64,000 nt of DNA from Cohnella xylanilytica (GCF_014212175.1 NZ_JACJVR010000073.1:1-64000); one strand, 5' to 3'; positions 1 through 8,223 are shown, counted from the first letter of the stretch. Made by a program: numbers and translations. Notes: generated by a model not told the origin, from the sequence alone.

Positions 1-92
1 CGTGCCTCTGGGCACGCCGCAGAAAAAAACGGCTTGCCGACGCGTCCGGCGAGACCCGTCGGGTCCGCGCCAATCGCTGCGGCAAGCCGTTA
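1..92 (-). terminator. Terminator hairpins at the window edge
   Basis: An inverted repeat (CGGCTTGCCG at 30-39 against CGGCAAGCCG at 80-89, with an inner GACCC/GGGTC stem) is followed on the minus strand by seven T residues (A run at 23-29). It lies just after the stop of the minus-strand gene ending at 109 and fits a Rho-independent terminator for it. A separate perfect small hairpin (CGTGCC/GGCACG) occupies bases 1-16. Confidence 0.75.
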
Positions 93-108
93 TGTGAATA
101 ATCGTCCG

Positions 109-600
109 TTACGTCGCCGCCGTCGAAGCCGCCTTCTGCAAAGCGTGCACGCCCATGATTACGGCGACGAGCTCGTAGCTGTCCAGCTCCTCCGAGAAGT
201 TGTCGAGCCGGAACGCGCCCGAGGAGAACCAGCCGCTCACCCGCTCGAACCGGGCGACAGAGCGTTCCCCGCTATCGAGAACGTCGTACTCCTGCGAGAA
301 GGCCGGCGACACGAAGTCGTATTCCCCCCGCCCGTACGCCTCGTACGTGTACTTCTTCGAGAACAGCGCCATCCGCCACCGAAGCTGGCCGAGCTCCCGC
401 CCCTCGGCGTCCGTCACGTTCCAGCGGGACGAGAAGAAGCCGAACTTGCCGCTGCAAGCAAGCTCGCCGCCCGGTCCGTAGACGTCGAGCGAAGAGCCGA
501 AGGCGCTCTTCAGATCCAGATACCCGGCATCCCGCTCCGAAGCGTCCAGAATCTCCGTTACCCCGCTGTTGAAGAAGTTGTCTCGAAAATAGAGCTGCAT
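109..600 (-). CDS. LURP-one/YxjI-like (tubby-fold) protein
   Basis: This 163-residue soluble protein has no signal peptide or membrane segment. It reads as a chain of short beta strands with phrases such as FGSSLDVYGPGGELACSG and WNVTDAEGRELGQLRWR, typical of the LURP-one/YxjI family with a tubby C-terminal-like barrel (about 160 residues, so full length). Members are thought to bind membrane lipids or act as scaffolds, but no enzymatic role is established. The ATG is preceded by a GGGAGGG ribosome site about nine bases upstream. It is monocistronic, with its own terminator downstream and a separate membrane-protein gene upstream. The family call rests on pattern recognition and the cellular role is unknown. 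Confidence 0.6.
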   Translation of the reverse strand: MQLYFRDNFFNSGVTEILDASERDAGYLDLKSAFGSSLDVYGPGGELACSGKFGFFSSRWNVTDAEGRELGQLRWRMALFSKKYTYEAYGRGEYDFVSPAFSQEYDVLDSGERSVARFERVSGWFSSGAFRLDNFSEELDSYELVAVIMGVHALQKAASTAAT

Positions 601-672
601 CTTGCGTCACCCTCCCCTATCCGGTTAGAAGGTAATACGATGCAATGCCGCGGAATGTCGCAGCCCGAACCG

Positions 673-1155
673 TCACTCGGCTTCGGCCTTCCGCCCGACG
701 AACGGCACGGCCGACAGCATCGAGCGAACCGGCTTCCATCTCTCGACGGCCGAAGCGGCGGCCAGCGTCAGAACGAGGCCCCCGATCGCCATCGCCGTGA
801 ACAGCGGAAGCGTCCATAATTCCGAGGGGCGCATGAAGAAAGGCACGAACGAGACCGCCATGATCGGAGGAGCGTTCCACTTCCACCTGCGGATCATCCA
901 GAACGTGAAGAGAGCGTTGACGACGAAGAACAGCGTGCTCGGATGCAGCTGCGACAGGATCGATCCGGTGACGGAGCCGATCAGAGCGCCGAACGCGATG
1001 ACGCCTTGTTCCCTCGCCGACGCCGAACGGGTGACGAACAAGTAGGCGAAGGCGCCAAGAGTCGGGAAGAATAGAGGGTGGAATCCCTCGAGGTGAGCCG
1101 ATACGAAATAGACGAGACCGATGTAGAGACAGGCAGCGACCGCCCTTAGCTTCAT
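673..1155 (-). CDS. HPP-like small integral membrane protein
   Basis: This 160-residue protein has about four to five hydrophobic segments: residues 5-20, 25-42, 50-67, 72-90 and 108-135. Small glycine/alanine-rich patches (FGALIGSVTGSIL) and a FHPLFFPTLGAF segment near the N terminus resemble HPP-family or FUSC-like membrane proteins. Some HPP proteins take part in nitrite or other small-anion transport, but that function cannot be transferred here. The start is an ATG about ten bases after AAAGGA. The C terminus is short, basic and cytoplasmic. It may be cotranscribed with the LURP-one-like gene that follows on the same strand about 70 bases later. Confidence 0.45.
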   Translation of the reverse strand: MKLRAVAACLYIGLVYFVSAHLEGFHPLFFPTLGAFAYLFVTRSASAREQGVIAFGALIGSVTGSILSQLHPSTLFFVVNALFTFWMIRRWKWNAPPIMAVSFVPFFMRPSELWTLPLFTAMAIGGLVLTLAAASAVERWKPVRSMLSAVPFVGRKAEAE

Positions 1156-1216
1156 GAACTTCCGATCCTTTGCTTTAGAGTACCCGTCCCATTTTAATTC
1201 CCCGAATTCCGCCGGG

Positions 1217-2314
1217 TCAAGAACCTTTTTCGGATTCCGGAAGATCGTCTCCGAGCGGCAGAAGCACCGAATGCTGCGTTATCGTATGCAAGTCGCGCCA
1301 AGTCCGGCTCAGCGGATGCTCGCGCAGCAGCGCCGTCATGCCGAGGTACGGGAACACCGCCTGCGCCCCGCCGCGGGCGACCGCGGCCGCTTCCTGGCTA
1401 AGCCGGCCGGCCTCCTGCCACAAGCCTTCCGGCAGGCCGATGCCCCCGGCTCCCGCGAACTCGGCCCACGTCCGGTCCACCGCGCCGTAGAAGCGTTCCG
1501 CCGCATCGCCGAGCCGCCGCTCCTGACGGCCGATCTCGCCGGCCAGCGCGTCCAGCCGCCGCGGATTCGCGGCTCGCCACTCCGGCGCCCGCGCCTCGGC
1601 GAACGCCCGCGCTTCCTCGAGATAATGGCGGGCGATCCCGATCGCGGCCGCCGCGAACGACGTCTGGGCGAACGGCAGGAACGGGCAGCGGTAGATCGGG
1701 TCCGGGAAGCGGGGCTCGGAGGCGATGTCGAAGGTCATCCCTTCCGGCACGAACGCGTCCTCGACCGCGATCGAGTGGCTGGCCGTGGCCCGCAGGCCCA
1801 GCGGCTCCCAGTCGCGAATAATCTCCGTCTGCTCCGGCAGGAACGCGAAGGAGCGAATCTCCGAGCCGGTCTCCCTCTCCACCAGGCAATTCGCCGTATA
1901 AAAAGAAGCGAACGTCGAGCCGCTGCAGAACTTCCAGCGCCCGCTGACGCGGTACCCGCCGTCGACCGGCTTCGCGGTCCCGGTCGGTAGCCCGCTGCCC
2001 GCCAGCACCGCCTCGCGGCCCGAGAACAGCGCCGCCGCTTCCTTCTCCGGCAGCGTCGCGGAGAAGAACCCGCCGCCCGAGCCGATCGTGACGAGCCAGC
2101 CGAGGGCGCCGTCGATCCAAGCCGCGCGCTCGAACAGCCGCAGCGCGTCCGGCAGCGCCGCCGCCAGGCCGTCGTATTCGGCCGGGACGAACAGCTTGAA
2201 CAGCTTGGCGTCGTAGACGAGCTCGAGCAGCCAATCGTCGAGCTCGCCGCGCTCCTCCATCGCCGCCGACCGTTCCCGGATTCTTCTCGCGATTTCTTCA
2301 TCGTATAAGAACAT
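1217..2314 (-). CDS. Acyl-CoA dehydrogenase-fold flavoprotein
   Basis: The protein is about 365 residues from the ATG at 2314. An upstream start is possible, but the codons before 2314 run through a short CTTCCAT-type repeat and look non-coding. The N-terminal helical domain is followed by a beta domain (GGYRVSGRWKFCSGS, about residue 130) and a C-terminal four-helix domain containing HPLSRTWRDLHTITQHSVLL. This is the architecture of acyl-CoA dehydrogenases, and the C-terminal WRDLH/TQH motif is also common in flavin-dependent monooxygenases of the DszC/HsaA branch. It probably binds FMN or FAD. The catalytic glutamate of true acyl-CoA dehydrogenases is not obvious, so a monooxygenase or desulfurisation-type role is possible. 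No partner flavin reductase lies nearby. Confidence 0.65.
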   Translation of the reverse strand: MFLYDEEIARRIRERSAAMEERGELDDWLLELVYDAKLFKLFVPAEYDGLAAALPDALRLFERAAWIDGALGWLVTIGSGGGFFSATLPEKEAAALFSGREAVLAGSGLPTGTAKPVDGGYRVSGRWKFCSGSTFASFYTANCLVERETGSEIRSFAFLPEQTEIIRDWEPLGLRATASHSIAVEDAFVPEGMTFDIASEPRFPDPIYRCPFLPFAQTSFAAAAIGIARHYLEEARAFAEARAPEWRAANPRRLDALAGEIGRQERRLGDAAERFYGAVDRTWAEFAGAGGIGLPEGLWQEAGRLSQEAAAVARGGAQAVFPYLGMTALLREHPLSRTWRDLHTITQHSVLLPLGDDLPESEKGS

Positions 2315-2353
2315 TTTCCACCCATCCCCCATCTTCCATCTTCCATCTTCCAA

Positions 2354-2402
2354 ATGACACAAGCCTCAGCCCAGTATAATACAGAGCCGAGGCTTGCGTC
2401 AT
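2354..2402. repeat. Long inverted repeat with TATAAT-like loop
   Basis: A near-perfect palindrome has arms TGACACAAGCCTCAGCC and GAGCCGAGGCTTGCGTCA around the loop CAGTATAATACA. It lies between mtlD and the acyl-CoA dehydrogenase-like gene, both on the minus strand. It may be the mtlD transcription terminator, although the T tract after it is weak. The loop also contains a -10-like hexamer. Confidence 0.5.
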
Positions 2403-2425
2403 ATCGGGGCGGCTGGAGGAGCCGC

Positions 2426-3616
2426 TTAGCGCCGGCCCGCGGCCCGCGCCTTCATCGATTCGTACTGCTCTGCGATGCGGAAGTGCAGAGGGTGGTGCTC
2501 GGGAATTCCCATATGGTTGCGGATGACGTCCCTCACTCCCTTCTCCCGAATAGCAGCCTGCAGCCGGATCGCCTCCGGGTCCGACTCGTTATCGAACAGC
2601 AGCGCCGCGGCGATCAGCGACACGAGATGGGGCGTCTCCATGCCCAAAGCCGCAGCCTGAAGCGCGGGCTTGACGAGACGGTCGCCCGCCGCCAGCTTCC
2701 GCAGCGGGGAACGGCCGACCCTCGCGACCTTGTCGGTCATCCGGGGATTGGCGAAGCGCTGAATCGCCTTGCGGATATAGTGGCGATGCTCCGGCTCGCT
2801 CCAATTGTACTTGTGAACGAGCAGACGGCCCGTCTCTTCCATCGCACCCGCCACCCGGCTCCTCAGCCGCTCGTCGTTCATCGCTTCCCGGATCGTCCGG
2901 TACCCTTCGAGATAACCGAAGTACGCCGCGGCGCAATGCCCGACGTTGACCGTATACAGCTTGCGCTCCGCGTACGGCTCCAGCGAGTCCACGTACTTCA
3001 CGCCGGCGATCGCCTCCGGTTCGCCGCGCCCGGCCTCGACTCGCTCCACGACCCATTCGCAGAACGGCTCGACCTTCACGCCGAGCGGATCTTCCGGCGA
3101 CTGCGGCGGCACGATCCGGTCGACGATGGCGTTCGGGAACGAGACCGACCTCTCGGCCCGCCGCTTCGTCTCCTCCCGAAGATGCGAGTAGACGTGCTTC
3201 TTCAGCTTCGCGCTGCCCCGGACGGCGTTCTCGCACGCGATGATCTGCAGCGGCCGCGCTTCGCCGGCGCCGAGACGTCTCTCGAGCCCTTCGGCGATCG
3301 AACGGGCGATGTGGGGCAGCGCCGCTTCGCCTACGGCCGTCGTGACGACGTCGGCTTCCGCGATGCTCTCCGTTACCGCGGGGACGTCATGTATCGGGAC
3401 GGCGGTCACGTTGCGGACGACCTCCCGTTCCTCGGCTTCGCCGGCGAACGTCACCGTGTACTGCTTCCTCTGCCTCAGGAGCGAGATCTGCTTCTCGTTG
3501 CGGGCCACGAAGACGACCTCGTAGCCGGAGCGGGACAGCACGAGGCCGATGAAGCCCCTGCCGATATTGCCCGCCCCGTAATGAACGGCTTTCTTGGTTG
3601 GGTTCCGTCCCGGCAT
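2426..3616 (-). CDS. mtlD: Mannitol-1-phosphate 5-dehydrogenase
   Basis: This 396-residue polyol dehydrogenase interconverts fructose 6-phosphate and mannitol 1-phosphate with NAD(H) in the cytoplasm. The nucleotide-binding loop GAGNIGRG is at residues 14-21. The K-x4-N-x2-H catalytic motif of long-chain polyol dehydrogenases is present as KLYTVNVGH, about residue 223. The length is typical of the family. The ATG has a GGAGAGGAGAG ribosome site. No mannitol PTS gene (mtlA/mtlF) or MtlR is present. Instead the gene follows a HAD phosphatase by about 118 bases on the same strand, behind a c-di-AMP riboswitch. That arrangement fits mannitol synthesis better than uptake, but this is an inference. 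No strong terminator is visible between the two genes, so cotranscription is plausible. Confidence 0.9.
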   Translation of the reverse strand: MPGRNPTKKAVHYGAGNIGRGFIGLVLSRSGYEVVFVARNEKQISLLRQRKQYTVTFAGEAEEREVVRNVTAVPIHDVPAVTESIAEADVVTTAVGEAALPHIARSIAEGLERRLGAGEARPLQIIACENAVRGSAKLKKHVYSHLREETKRRAERSVSFPNAIVDRIVPPQSPEDPLGVKVEPFCEWVVERVEAGRGEPEAIAGVKYVDSLEPYAERKLYTVNVGHCAAAYFGYLEGYRTIREAMNDERLRSRVAGAMEETGRLLVHKYNWSEPEHRHYIRKAIQRFANPRMTDKVARVGRSPLRKLAAGDRLVKPALQAAALGMETPHLVSLIAAALLFDNESDPEAIRLQAAIREKGVRDVIRNHMGIPEHHPLHFRIAEQYESMKARAAGRR

Positions 3617-3734
3617 GGCGTTCTCTCCTCTCCGTTGCTCTCCGTATCCTCCACCATCCTCTACGTTTGACGACGCTAAATTTTCAATATTCTAACTATT
3701 CATCCCGTGAAAAAAACGGCTGCCATTCCCCCGA

Positions 3735-4397
3735 TCACGAGCTCAGAGGAGTCGCGATGAGCCGCCGGAATTCCAGGTCGCCGAGCGATCCGACCCGGTG
3801 CAGGACGCCCGGGAACTCAAGCAGGCTCGTAATCTCGTTCGGAGCGAGCACGCAGTGCATCCCCGCGGCCAGCGCGGCCCGCACCCCGTTCGGGGAGTCC
3901 TCGACGGCGATCGCCTCATTCGCCAGCACGCCGAGTCCGTTCAGCGTCCGAATGTAGAGCTCGGGATCGGGCTTCACCCGCCGGACGTCGTCCGCGGTCG
4001 ACAGATAGTCGAAGTAGCCGCCGATGCCGAGCTGCCCGAGGTGATCATCGATCCATTCCCGGGACGAGCTGGAGGCGAGGCCGATCTTCATCCCGTAAGC
4101 CTTCGCCGACTCCAGGTAGTCCAGCACGCCCGGACGGACCTTCTCCTGCCGCATCAGCTCCGCATGCCGCTTCCGCACCGAAGCGCGGAACCGCTCCCGG
4201 TCGATCGGGAGGCCGAGCTCCGCGATCAGGTACTCGTAGGGGTTGAACGCGTGAAGGCTCGTTCCGATGCACCGCGAATACATCTCCAGCGTCAGGTCGA
4301 CTTCGTATTCCCGGTAAGCCTCCTTGAAGGCGACGTACCACGCCGTCTCCGTATCGATAATCGTCCCGTCGAAGTCGAAGATAAGGGCTCTGATCAT
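3735..4397 (-). CDS. HAD-superfamily sugar phosphatase/phosphoglucomutase-like
   Basis: This 220-residue haloacid dehalogenase-like hydrolase carries the full motif set. Motif I is FDFDGT with nucleophile D8 and acid D10, motif II is LASSSS, the motif III lysine is in VKPDPELY, and motif IV is VEDSPNG. A helical cap (about residues 18-80) follows motif I, as in the beta-phosphoglucomutase/YhcW subgroup, whose substrates are sugar phosphates. The ATG has an AAAGGAG site. It is the first gene after the c-di-AMP riboswitch and lies immediately upstream of mtlD. Context suggests a mannitol-1-phosphate phosphatase role, since in Acinetobacter-type MtlD a HAD phosphatase and the dehydrogenase are fused in one protein. 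Beta-phosphoglucomutase or a housekeeping phosphatase remain possible. Confidence 0.8.
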   Translation of the reverse strand: MIRALIFDFDGTIIDTETAWYVAFKEAYREYEVDLTLEMYSRCIGTSLHAFNPYEYLIAELGLPIDRERFRASVRKRHAELMRQEKVRPGVLDYLESAKAYGMKIGLASSSSREWIDDHLGQLGIGGYFDYLSTADDVRRVKPDPELYIRTLNGLGVLANEAIAVEDSPNGVRAALAAGMHCVLAPNEITSLLEFPGVLHRVGSLGDLEFRRLIATPLSS

Positions 4398-4495
4398 TTT
4401 TCGCGCTCCTTTGCCGATTGGAATTTGCGCCTTCCGGCCCGGGAGGGCCGGAGAGGGAGATCAAGGGCGGCGTCGCGTCGGACCGGTCAGCGGAT

Positions 4496-4526
4496 AAAGA
4501 CAAAGAGGGACCCTTGACAGGGTCCC
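4496..4526 (-). terminator. Expression-platform terminator of the c-di-AMP riboswitch
   Basis: A perfect 7-bp stem (GGGACCC/GGGTCCC, 4507-4526) is followed on the minus strand by TCTTTGTCTTT. It lies between the aptamer and the HAD phosphatase gene, the usual position for an intrinsic terminator through which ydaO-class riboswitches turn expression off. Confidence 0.85.
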
Positions 4527-4567
4527 GGCTGAATTCGGATTCGATTCTGCGAAAAGCGCTGACCCAT

Positions 4568-4696
4568 CTTCCGCTGACGAGGTTAGCTGACGGACTCGGG
4601 TAGATGGTACCCTACGGCCGGCGATGAAGCCGGCGGATTCGCCCCAATTGACTGGTTCCCCCGCTTTCCGACGCGAACGTCGAAAATTAAGCGTAG
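4568..4696 (-). ncRNA. c-di-AMP riboswitch (ydaO/yuaA class)
   Basis: Read on the minus strand, the aptamer shows the class signatures in order: a CGCTTAAT 5' edge, AAAGCGGGGGAACC, TTGGGGCGAATCC, a GC-rich variable hairpin (GCCGGC/GCCGGC), GTAGGGTACC, CTACCCGAGTCCGTCAG and CTAACCTCGTCAGCG, which closes P1 with the 5' edge. A Rho-independent terminator follows about 45 bases downstream. Known members bind c-di-AMP and normally switch the gene off when the ligand is abundant. The next gene on this strand is the HAD phosphatase, followed by mtlD, so c-di-AMP probably controls that pair. Confidence 0.92.
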
Positions 4697-4700
4697 ATTG

Positions 4701-4729
4701 ATCATAAACGATGCAGAGAGTTTCGTCAA
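4701..4729 (-). promoter_or_regulatory. Sigma-A promoter of the riboswitch-HAD-mtlD unit
   Basis: On the minus strand TTGACG (4729-4724) and TATGAT (4706-4701) are separated by exactly 17 bases, close to the vegetative consensus. The predicted transcript start lies a few bases before the aptamer, so the riboswitch forms at the very 5' end of the RNA. Confidence 0.8.
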
Positions 4730-4825
4730 CCTTCATTACTTCTTGTGTCATATATTAGAACAAATATCATACATCATGAAAACAAGAACTTTATTATCGA
4801 TAGGCCAACGCAATTGCCATGTCAG

Positions 4826-5314
4826 TTAAATGGGATTTATCTTAACCGACGCTTGTTTGCCGCTGACCTGGATTCCCGTCTCTTTCTTGCCAACGCCGGA
4901 TAGATCCTTCGTCAGCCTCTCGAGCAACTCCTTCGCTGCCGGCCCTTCCTTGGCGTTCGTCAGCTTGACCGTCAGCTGAACGGCATCTCCCGCCGCCAGC
5001 AGCTTGTCCGCCTGCCTCCGCTTCGTCTCGTAATCGTGCTCCTCGATGTGCGCGGTGAGCCGAATTTCCTTCACCTTAGCCGGCTGCTCCCGTTTGCGCT
5101 CCTCGCGGCGCTCCCGATTCCTCTCGTCGCGGGCCGCTCCGCGCCCCACGAGCCGGCAAGGAGGCGGACTGCTGAGCAGCGACGTGCAGACGAGATCCAC
5201 CTTCAGCTTGCGGGCGAGCGCGAGAGCTTCATCCCGGGAGACGACTCCGAGGTCCTCCCCGTCCGTTCCCGTCAGCAGCACCTCGGAAGCTTTGATTTGT
5301 TCGTTCATGATCAT
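4826..5314 (-). CDS. Divergent IF-3-like protein (orphan paralogue)
   Basis: The protein is 162 residues from the ATG at 5314, chosen because GGAGG lies about ten bases upstream; an earlier ATG overlaps that ribosome site. The N domain matches IF-3 (MNEQIKASEVLLTGTDGEDL with GVVSRDEALALARKLKVDLV, then PPPCRLV). The C domain begins KEIRLTAHIEEHDYETKRRQA, matching the IF-3 helix-strand pattern. Usual IF-3 features are altered: the YGKYKYE linker is replaced by an Arg/Glu-rich helix and the FRGRE element by LTNAKEG. It is not next to rpmI-rplT, so it is probably a second IF-3-like gene, perhaps ribosome-associated under special conditions. It follows the DUF445 gene by 30 bases, suggesting an operon. 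Confidence 0.75.
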   Translation of the reverse strand: MIMNEQIKASEVLLTGTDGEDLGVVSRDEALALARKLKVDLVCTSLLSSPPPCRLVGRGAARDERNRERREERKREQPAKVKEIRLTAHIEEHDYETKRRQADKLLAAGDAVQLTVKLTNAKEGPAAKELLERLTKDLSGVGKKETGIQVSGKQASVKINPI

Positions 5315-5344
5315 GGGACCGCCATCCTCCAACCCGGGTTTGAA

Positions 5345-6589
5345 CTAGAAAAAGAGATTGATTCCTTCCAGGACGACACCGATCAGAAATCCGCAGACGG
5401 CTCCGTTCACCCGGATCCACTGTAGATCGCCGCCGATCTTGTCTTCGATCATCTCGATCAGGGTAGCGTTGTCGAGCTTGTCCAGATTCTCGCGGACGAG
5501 GAGACCGATCCGGGAATGGTTCTTCTCGACGAAGTCCGAGATGCGCGCCTGCGCCCAATCGAGCAGCGGAACCAGCTCCGCCGGTTCCTCCTTGTAGCGG
5601 GCGACGAGCCCGGCGAGAGCCGGGCGGACAATCTCCCCGGCGAAGCGTTCTTCCCGCACGAAGGCGATCGCCCTCTGCCGCAGCTCCTCCGACCAGCCGA
5701 GCAGCTGCGCCTCCAGATTCAGCCGCTGCGGCAAGTCCGCCTTCGCGGAATCGAGCCCCTTGAGAACCGCCTCGTTCTCGGGCAGGTTCTCGAGAGCCTT
5801 GCGCATCTCCGCGAGAATCAGCCGGCGAAGAGGATGCTCTTCGAACACCTGCATATCGCGCAGATTGGCCAAAATGACGTTCTGCAGCGTCGCGCCCAAC
5901 TTCTCTTCGCTCATGAAGCCGACGAATGCGTTGACGGCGAAGCCCATGAGCCCCTTGGCCTGAACGCTGCCGAGCGCCTGCGAGGCCATGTTGCCCAATT
6001 CGAGCTGCACCTCGTCCCTCGCAACAACTTCCTCCGCCTTGGCGAGCAGGAAGAGGAGCGCCCGCTCCTCGTAGCCGCGGGAGAGCGTCTCGTCCCGGAC
6101 GATCCTTAGTGCCGCGGCGGAGTCCAGCCCCCGAATGCGTCCTTCCAGCTCTCGCGCCAGCACCGGAACTACCCGATCGAGCGGCAGACGTCGGAGAATG
6201 TAGTCGCTCAGCGCGACGACTCCGCGGGTCGCGTCGTCCAGATGGCGTTCCGCAAGCGCGACGACCCGCTCCGGCGCGAGATACTCGTTCACTTTATCTT
6301 TGATGCTCTTCTTCGTGAGGAACTCGTTCTCCATGACGGAGACGAGAGAACGAACGACCTTGTCGCGGTTGCGCGGCAGAAGCGCCGTATGCGGAATCGG
6401 CAGGCCGAGCGGCCGGCGGAACAGCGCCGTCACCGCGAACCAGTCGGCCAAGCCGCCGACCAGACCCGCCTCGAAGCCTCCGTGAAGCAGCGCCCCGGCC
6501 CCGTAGCCGACGACGGGGAACGTCGCCGCGAAGCCCGCCGCCATAATCCCCAAAGATATTGCAGCCGTATGTTTCGGTTGTTTGGCCAT
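5345..6589 (-). CDS. DUF445 family membrane protein
   Basis: This 414-residue protein has two N-terminal hydrophobic segments (about residues 10-48), including the family phrase GGLADWFAVTALFRRPLG, then LPIPHTALLPRNRDKV. A long helical middle follows, and a C-terminal membrane helix begins INGAVCGFLIGVVL-like at about residue 395. This is the DUF445 layout, with a helical cytoplasmic or periplasmic body held by both ends. Members are widespread but uncharacterised, and roles in envelope organisation have been suggested without proof. The ATG is used as given. The IF-3-like gene lies 30 bases downstream on the same strand and the two are probably cotranscribed. Confidence 0.85.
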   Translation of the reverse strand: MAKQPKHTAAISLGIMAAGFAATFPVVGYGAGALLHGGFEAGLVGGLADWFAVTALFRRPLGLPIPHTALLPRNRDKVVRSLVSVMENEFLTKKSIKDKVNEYLAPERVVALAERHLDDATRGVVALSDYILRRLPLDRVVPVLARELEGRIRGLDSAAALRIVRDETLSRGYEERALLFLLAKAEEVVARDEVQLELGNMASQALGSVQAKGLMGFAVNAFVGFMSEEKLGATLQNVILANLRDMQVFEEHPLRRLILAEMRKALENLPENEAVLKGLDSAKADLPQRLNLEAQLLGWSEELRQRAIAFVREERFAGEIVRPALAGLVARYKEEPAELVPLLDWAQARISDFVEKNHSRIGLLVRENLDKLDNATLIEMIEDKIGGDLQWIRVNGAVCGFLIGVVLEGINLFF

Positions 6590-6767
6590 AGCCGGCTCCC
6601 TTCGCCCAGGTAATCTCTATAAGTCTTATTTTACCCCGGACAGGGCGTATCTATCAAAAAAGAGGCCTCTATCTCTCGCGCAAGCTCCGCCAGGCCGCGA
6701 GAACGCCGAATAGCCCGCCCCCGACCGGGCGGGCCGTTCCCTATTATTTTCGGAAGAGAACCTCCTC

Positions 6768-7502
6768 TTACAGCACCTTGGACAGGAACAGCTTTGTCCG
6801 TTCCTGCTTCGGGGATTCGAACAGCTCCCGCGGATGCCCTTCTTCCACGATGCTCCCTTGCTCCATGAACAGAACGCGGTCGCCCACTTCCCGGGCGAAG
6901 CCCATCTCGTGGGTGACGACGACCATCGTCATCCCCTCCGCGGCCAGCTCCTTCATGACGGCGAGCACCTCGCCGACCATCTCCGGATCGAGCGCGGACG
7001 TCGGCTCGTCGAACAGCATGATCTTCGGCTCCATCGCCAGCGCCCGCGCGATCGCCACCCGCTGCGCCTGGCCGCCGGACAGCGAGTCGGGGGACGCGTT
7101 CGCCTTGTCCTCCAGCCCCACCTTCCGCAGCAGCTCCATCGCCTTCGCCTCAGCCTCTTCCTTGGGCCGCTTCCGGACGCGCACGGGCGACAGCGTGATG
7201 TTGTCGAGAACGCTCATGTGAGGGAACAGATTGAACCGCTGGAACACCATGCCGACTTCCGCCCGCACCTCCGTAATGCGGGTCCCCTTGTCCATGAGCG
7301 ACACGCCTTCGATCCGGATGTCCCCCTGATCCGGCTGCTCCAGCAAGTTCAAGCAGCGCAGCATCGTCGACTTGCCCGAGCCGGAGGGGCCGATGACGAC
7401 GACGACCTCCTGCCTTCGCACCTCGAGATCGATATGGCGCAGCACCGCGTTGGTCCCGAACGATTTGCACAAGCCCGCAACCTGAATCATCGCCTGTTCC
7501 AT
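6768..7502 (-). CDS. Polar amino-acid ABC transporter ATP-binding protein (GlnQ-like)
   Basis: This 244-residue ATPase carries Walker [10 protein letters not shown] (about residue 38), the Q-loop [13 protein letters not shown] typical of the polar amino-acid (PAAT) family, the signature [15 protein letters not shown], and Walker [13 protein letters not shown] followed by a switch histidine (VTHEMGFA). It energises amino-acid import together with the permease gene 4 bases upstream and the binding protein before that. Length and motifs are complete. The exact amino acid (glutamine, cystine, arginine and so on) cannot be read from the sequence. Confidence 0.92.
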   Translation of the reverse strand: MEQAMIQVAGLCKSFGTNAVLRHIDLEVRRQEVVVVIGPSGSGKSTMLRCLNLLEQPDQGDIRIEGVSLMDKGTRITEVRAEVGMVFQRFNLFPHMSVLDNITLSPVRVRKRPKEEAEAKAMELLRKVGLEDKANASPDSLSGGQAQRVAIARALAMEPKIMLFDEPTSALDPEMVGEVLAVMKELAAEGMTMVVVTHEMGFAREVGDRVLFMEQGSIVEEGHPRELFESPKQERTKLFLSKVL

Positions 7503-7506
7503 GCCG

Positions 7507-8154
7507 TCACATCCTCCTCTCGATGTATTGAAGGAGCTTGCTGAGCGAATAGGTCAAAATGAAATAGATGACGGCCGCCGTCAAGTACGGCTCCCAGACA
7601 CGCATATATTGGCCCTTCATCGCGTTCACCCAGTAGAACATCTCGGGAACGGCGATATAGGCCAGCATGGCCGAGTCCTTGATAAGGACGATGAACTCGT
7701 TGCCGAACGCCGGGATCATCCGCTTTATCGCCTGCGGAAGGATGACGAACCGCATCGCCTGTCCATGGGACATGCCGAGCGAATACGCGGCCTCCTTCTG
7801 CCCGGGATCGATCGATTGAATGCCCGCGCGGTAGATCTCCGCCATGTAGGCGGCGGAATTGAACGAGAGGGTAGTGATCGCCGCGGCGATGGCGTTCGTC
7901 GTCCCAAGGATGGGAGGAATGATAGCGAAGTGGAAAATCATCGCCTGAACGATAAGCGGCGTCCCCCGGAAGAAGTTAATGTACGCGCCCATCGGCCAGT
8001 TCAGCAGCCGGCTTCTCGCCATCTTGCCGAAGCCGATAGCGAGCCCGAACACGGCCCCGAGCAGAATCGAGGCCGCCGAGATGCCGATCGTCAGCCCGGT
8101 TCCCTTCAGCAGCAAAGGGGCGTAATCCCAGATGATGTCGAACCTGAAGTCCAT
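7507..8154 (-). CDS. Polar amino-acid ABC transporter permease
   Basis: This 215-residue inner-membrane protein has about five membrane helices and the HisM/GlnP-type phrases [13 protein letters not shown] and [14 protein letters not shown]. The coupling loop [22 protein letters not shown] matches the EAA motif that contacts the ATPase. A single permease gene indicates a homodimer. It is followed after 4 bases by the GlnQ-like ATPase gene and preceded by the solute-binding lipoprotein gene. The intergenic hairpin between binding protein and permease (8178-8208) probably lowers its expression relative to the binding protein. Confidence 0.92.
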   Translation of the reverse strand: MDFRFDIIWDYAPLLLKGTGLTIGISAASILLGAVFGLAIGFGKMARSRLLNWPMGAYINFFRGTPLIVQAMIFHFAIIPPILGTTNAIAAAITTLSFNSAAYMAEIYRAGIQSIDPGQKEAAYSLGMSHGQAMRFVILPQAIKRMIPAFGNEFIVLIKDSAMLAYIAVPEMFYWVNAMKGQYMRVWEPYLTAAVIYFILTYSLSKLLQYIERRM

Positions 8155-8177
8155 GCTCTCTTCTCCTCTACGCCAAA

Positions 8178-8208
8178 AAGCATGCGCAGCGTTGCCCTAC
8201 GCATGCTT
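8178..8208 (-). promoter_or_regulatory. Intercistronic hairpin after the binding-protein gene
   Basis: Perfect 9-bp arms AAGCATGCG/CGCATGCTT flank a 13-base loop between the solute-binding protein gene and its permease gene. There is no T tract. Such hairpins often protect the upstream message from exonucleases or cause partial termination, favouring the binding protein. Confidence 0.6.
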
Positions 8209-8223
8209 CCTGCGGGAATGGGG

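Noticed and set aside
2329-2352. Short CTTCCAT tandem repeat as a regulatory element
   Set aside because: Only about three imperfect units are present just before the acyl-CoA dehydrogenase-like gene; simple slippage is enough to explain it.
4496-4740. T-box or other amino-acid leader
   Set aside because: The AGGGTACC, CCGAGTCCGTCAG and TTGGGGCGAAT signatures and their order fit the ydaO class, and no T-box sequence (UGGNACCGCG-like) is present.
6711-6737. Terminator of the amino-acid ABC operon
   Set aside because: A GC-rich hairpin (GCCCGCCC/GGGGGCGGGC) is present but no T tract follows on the minus strand, so it was not listed.
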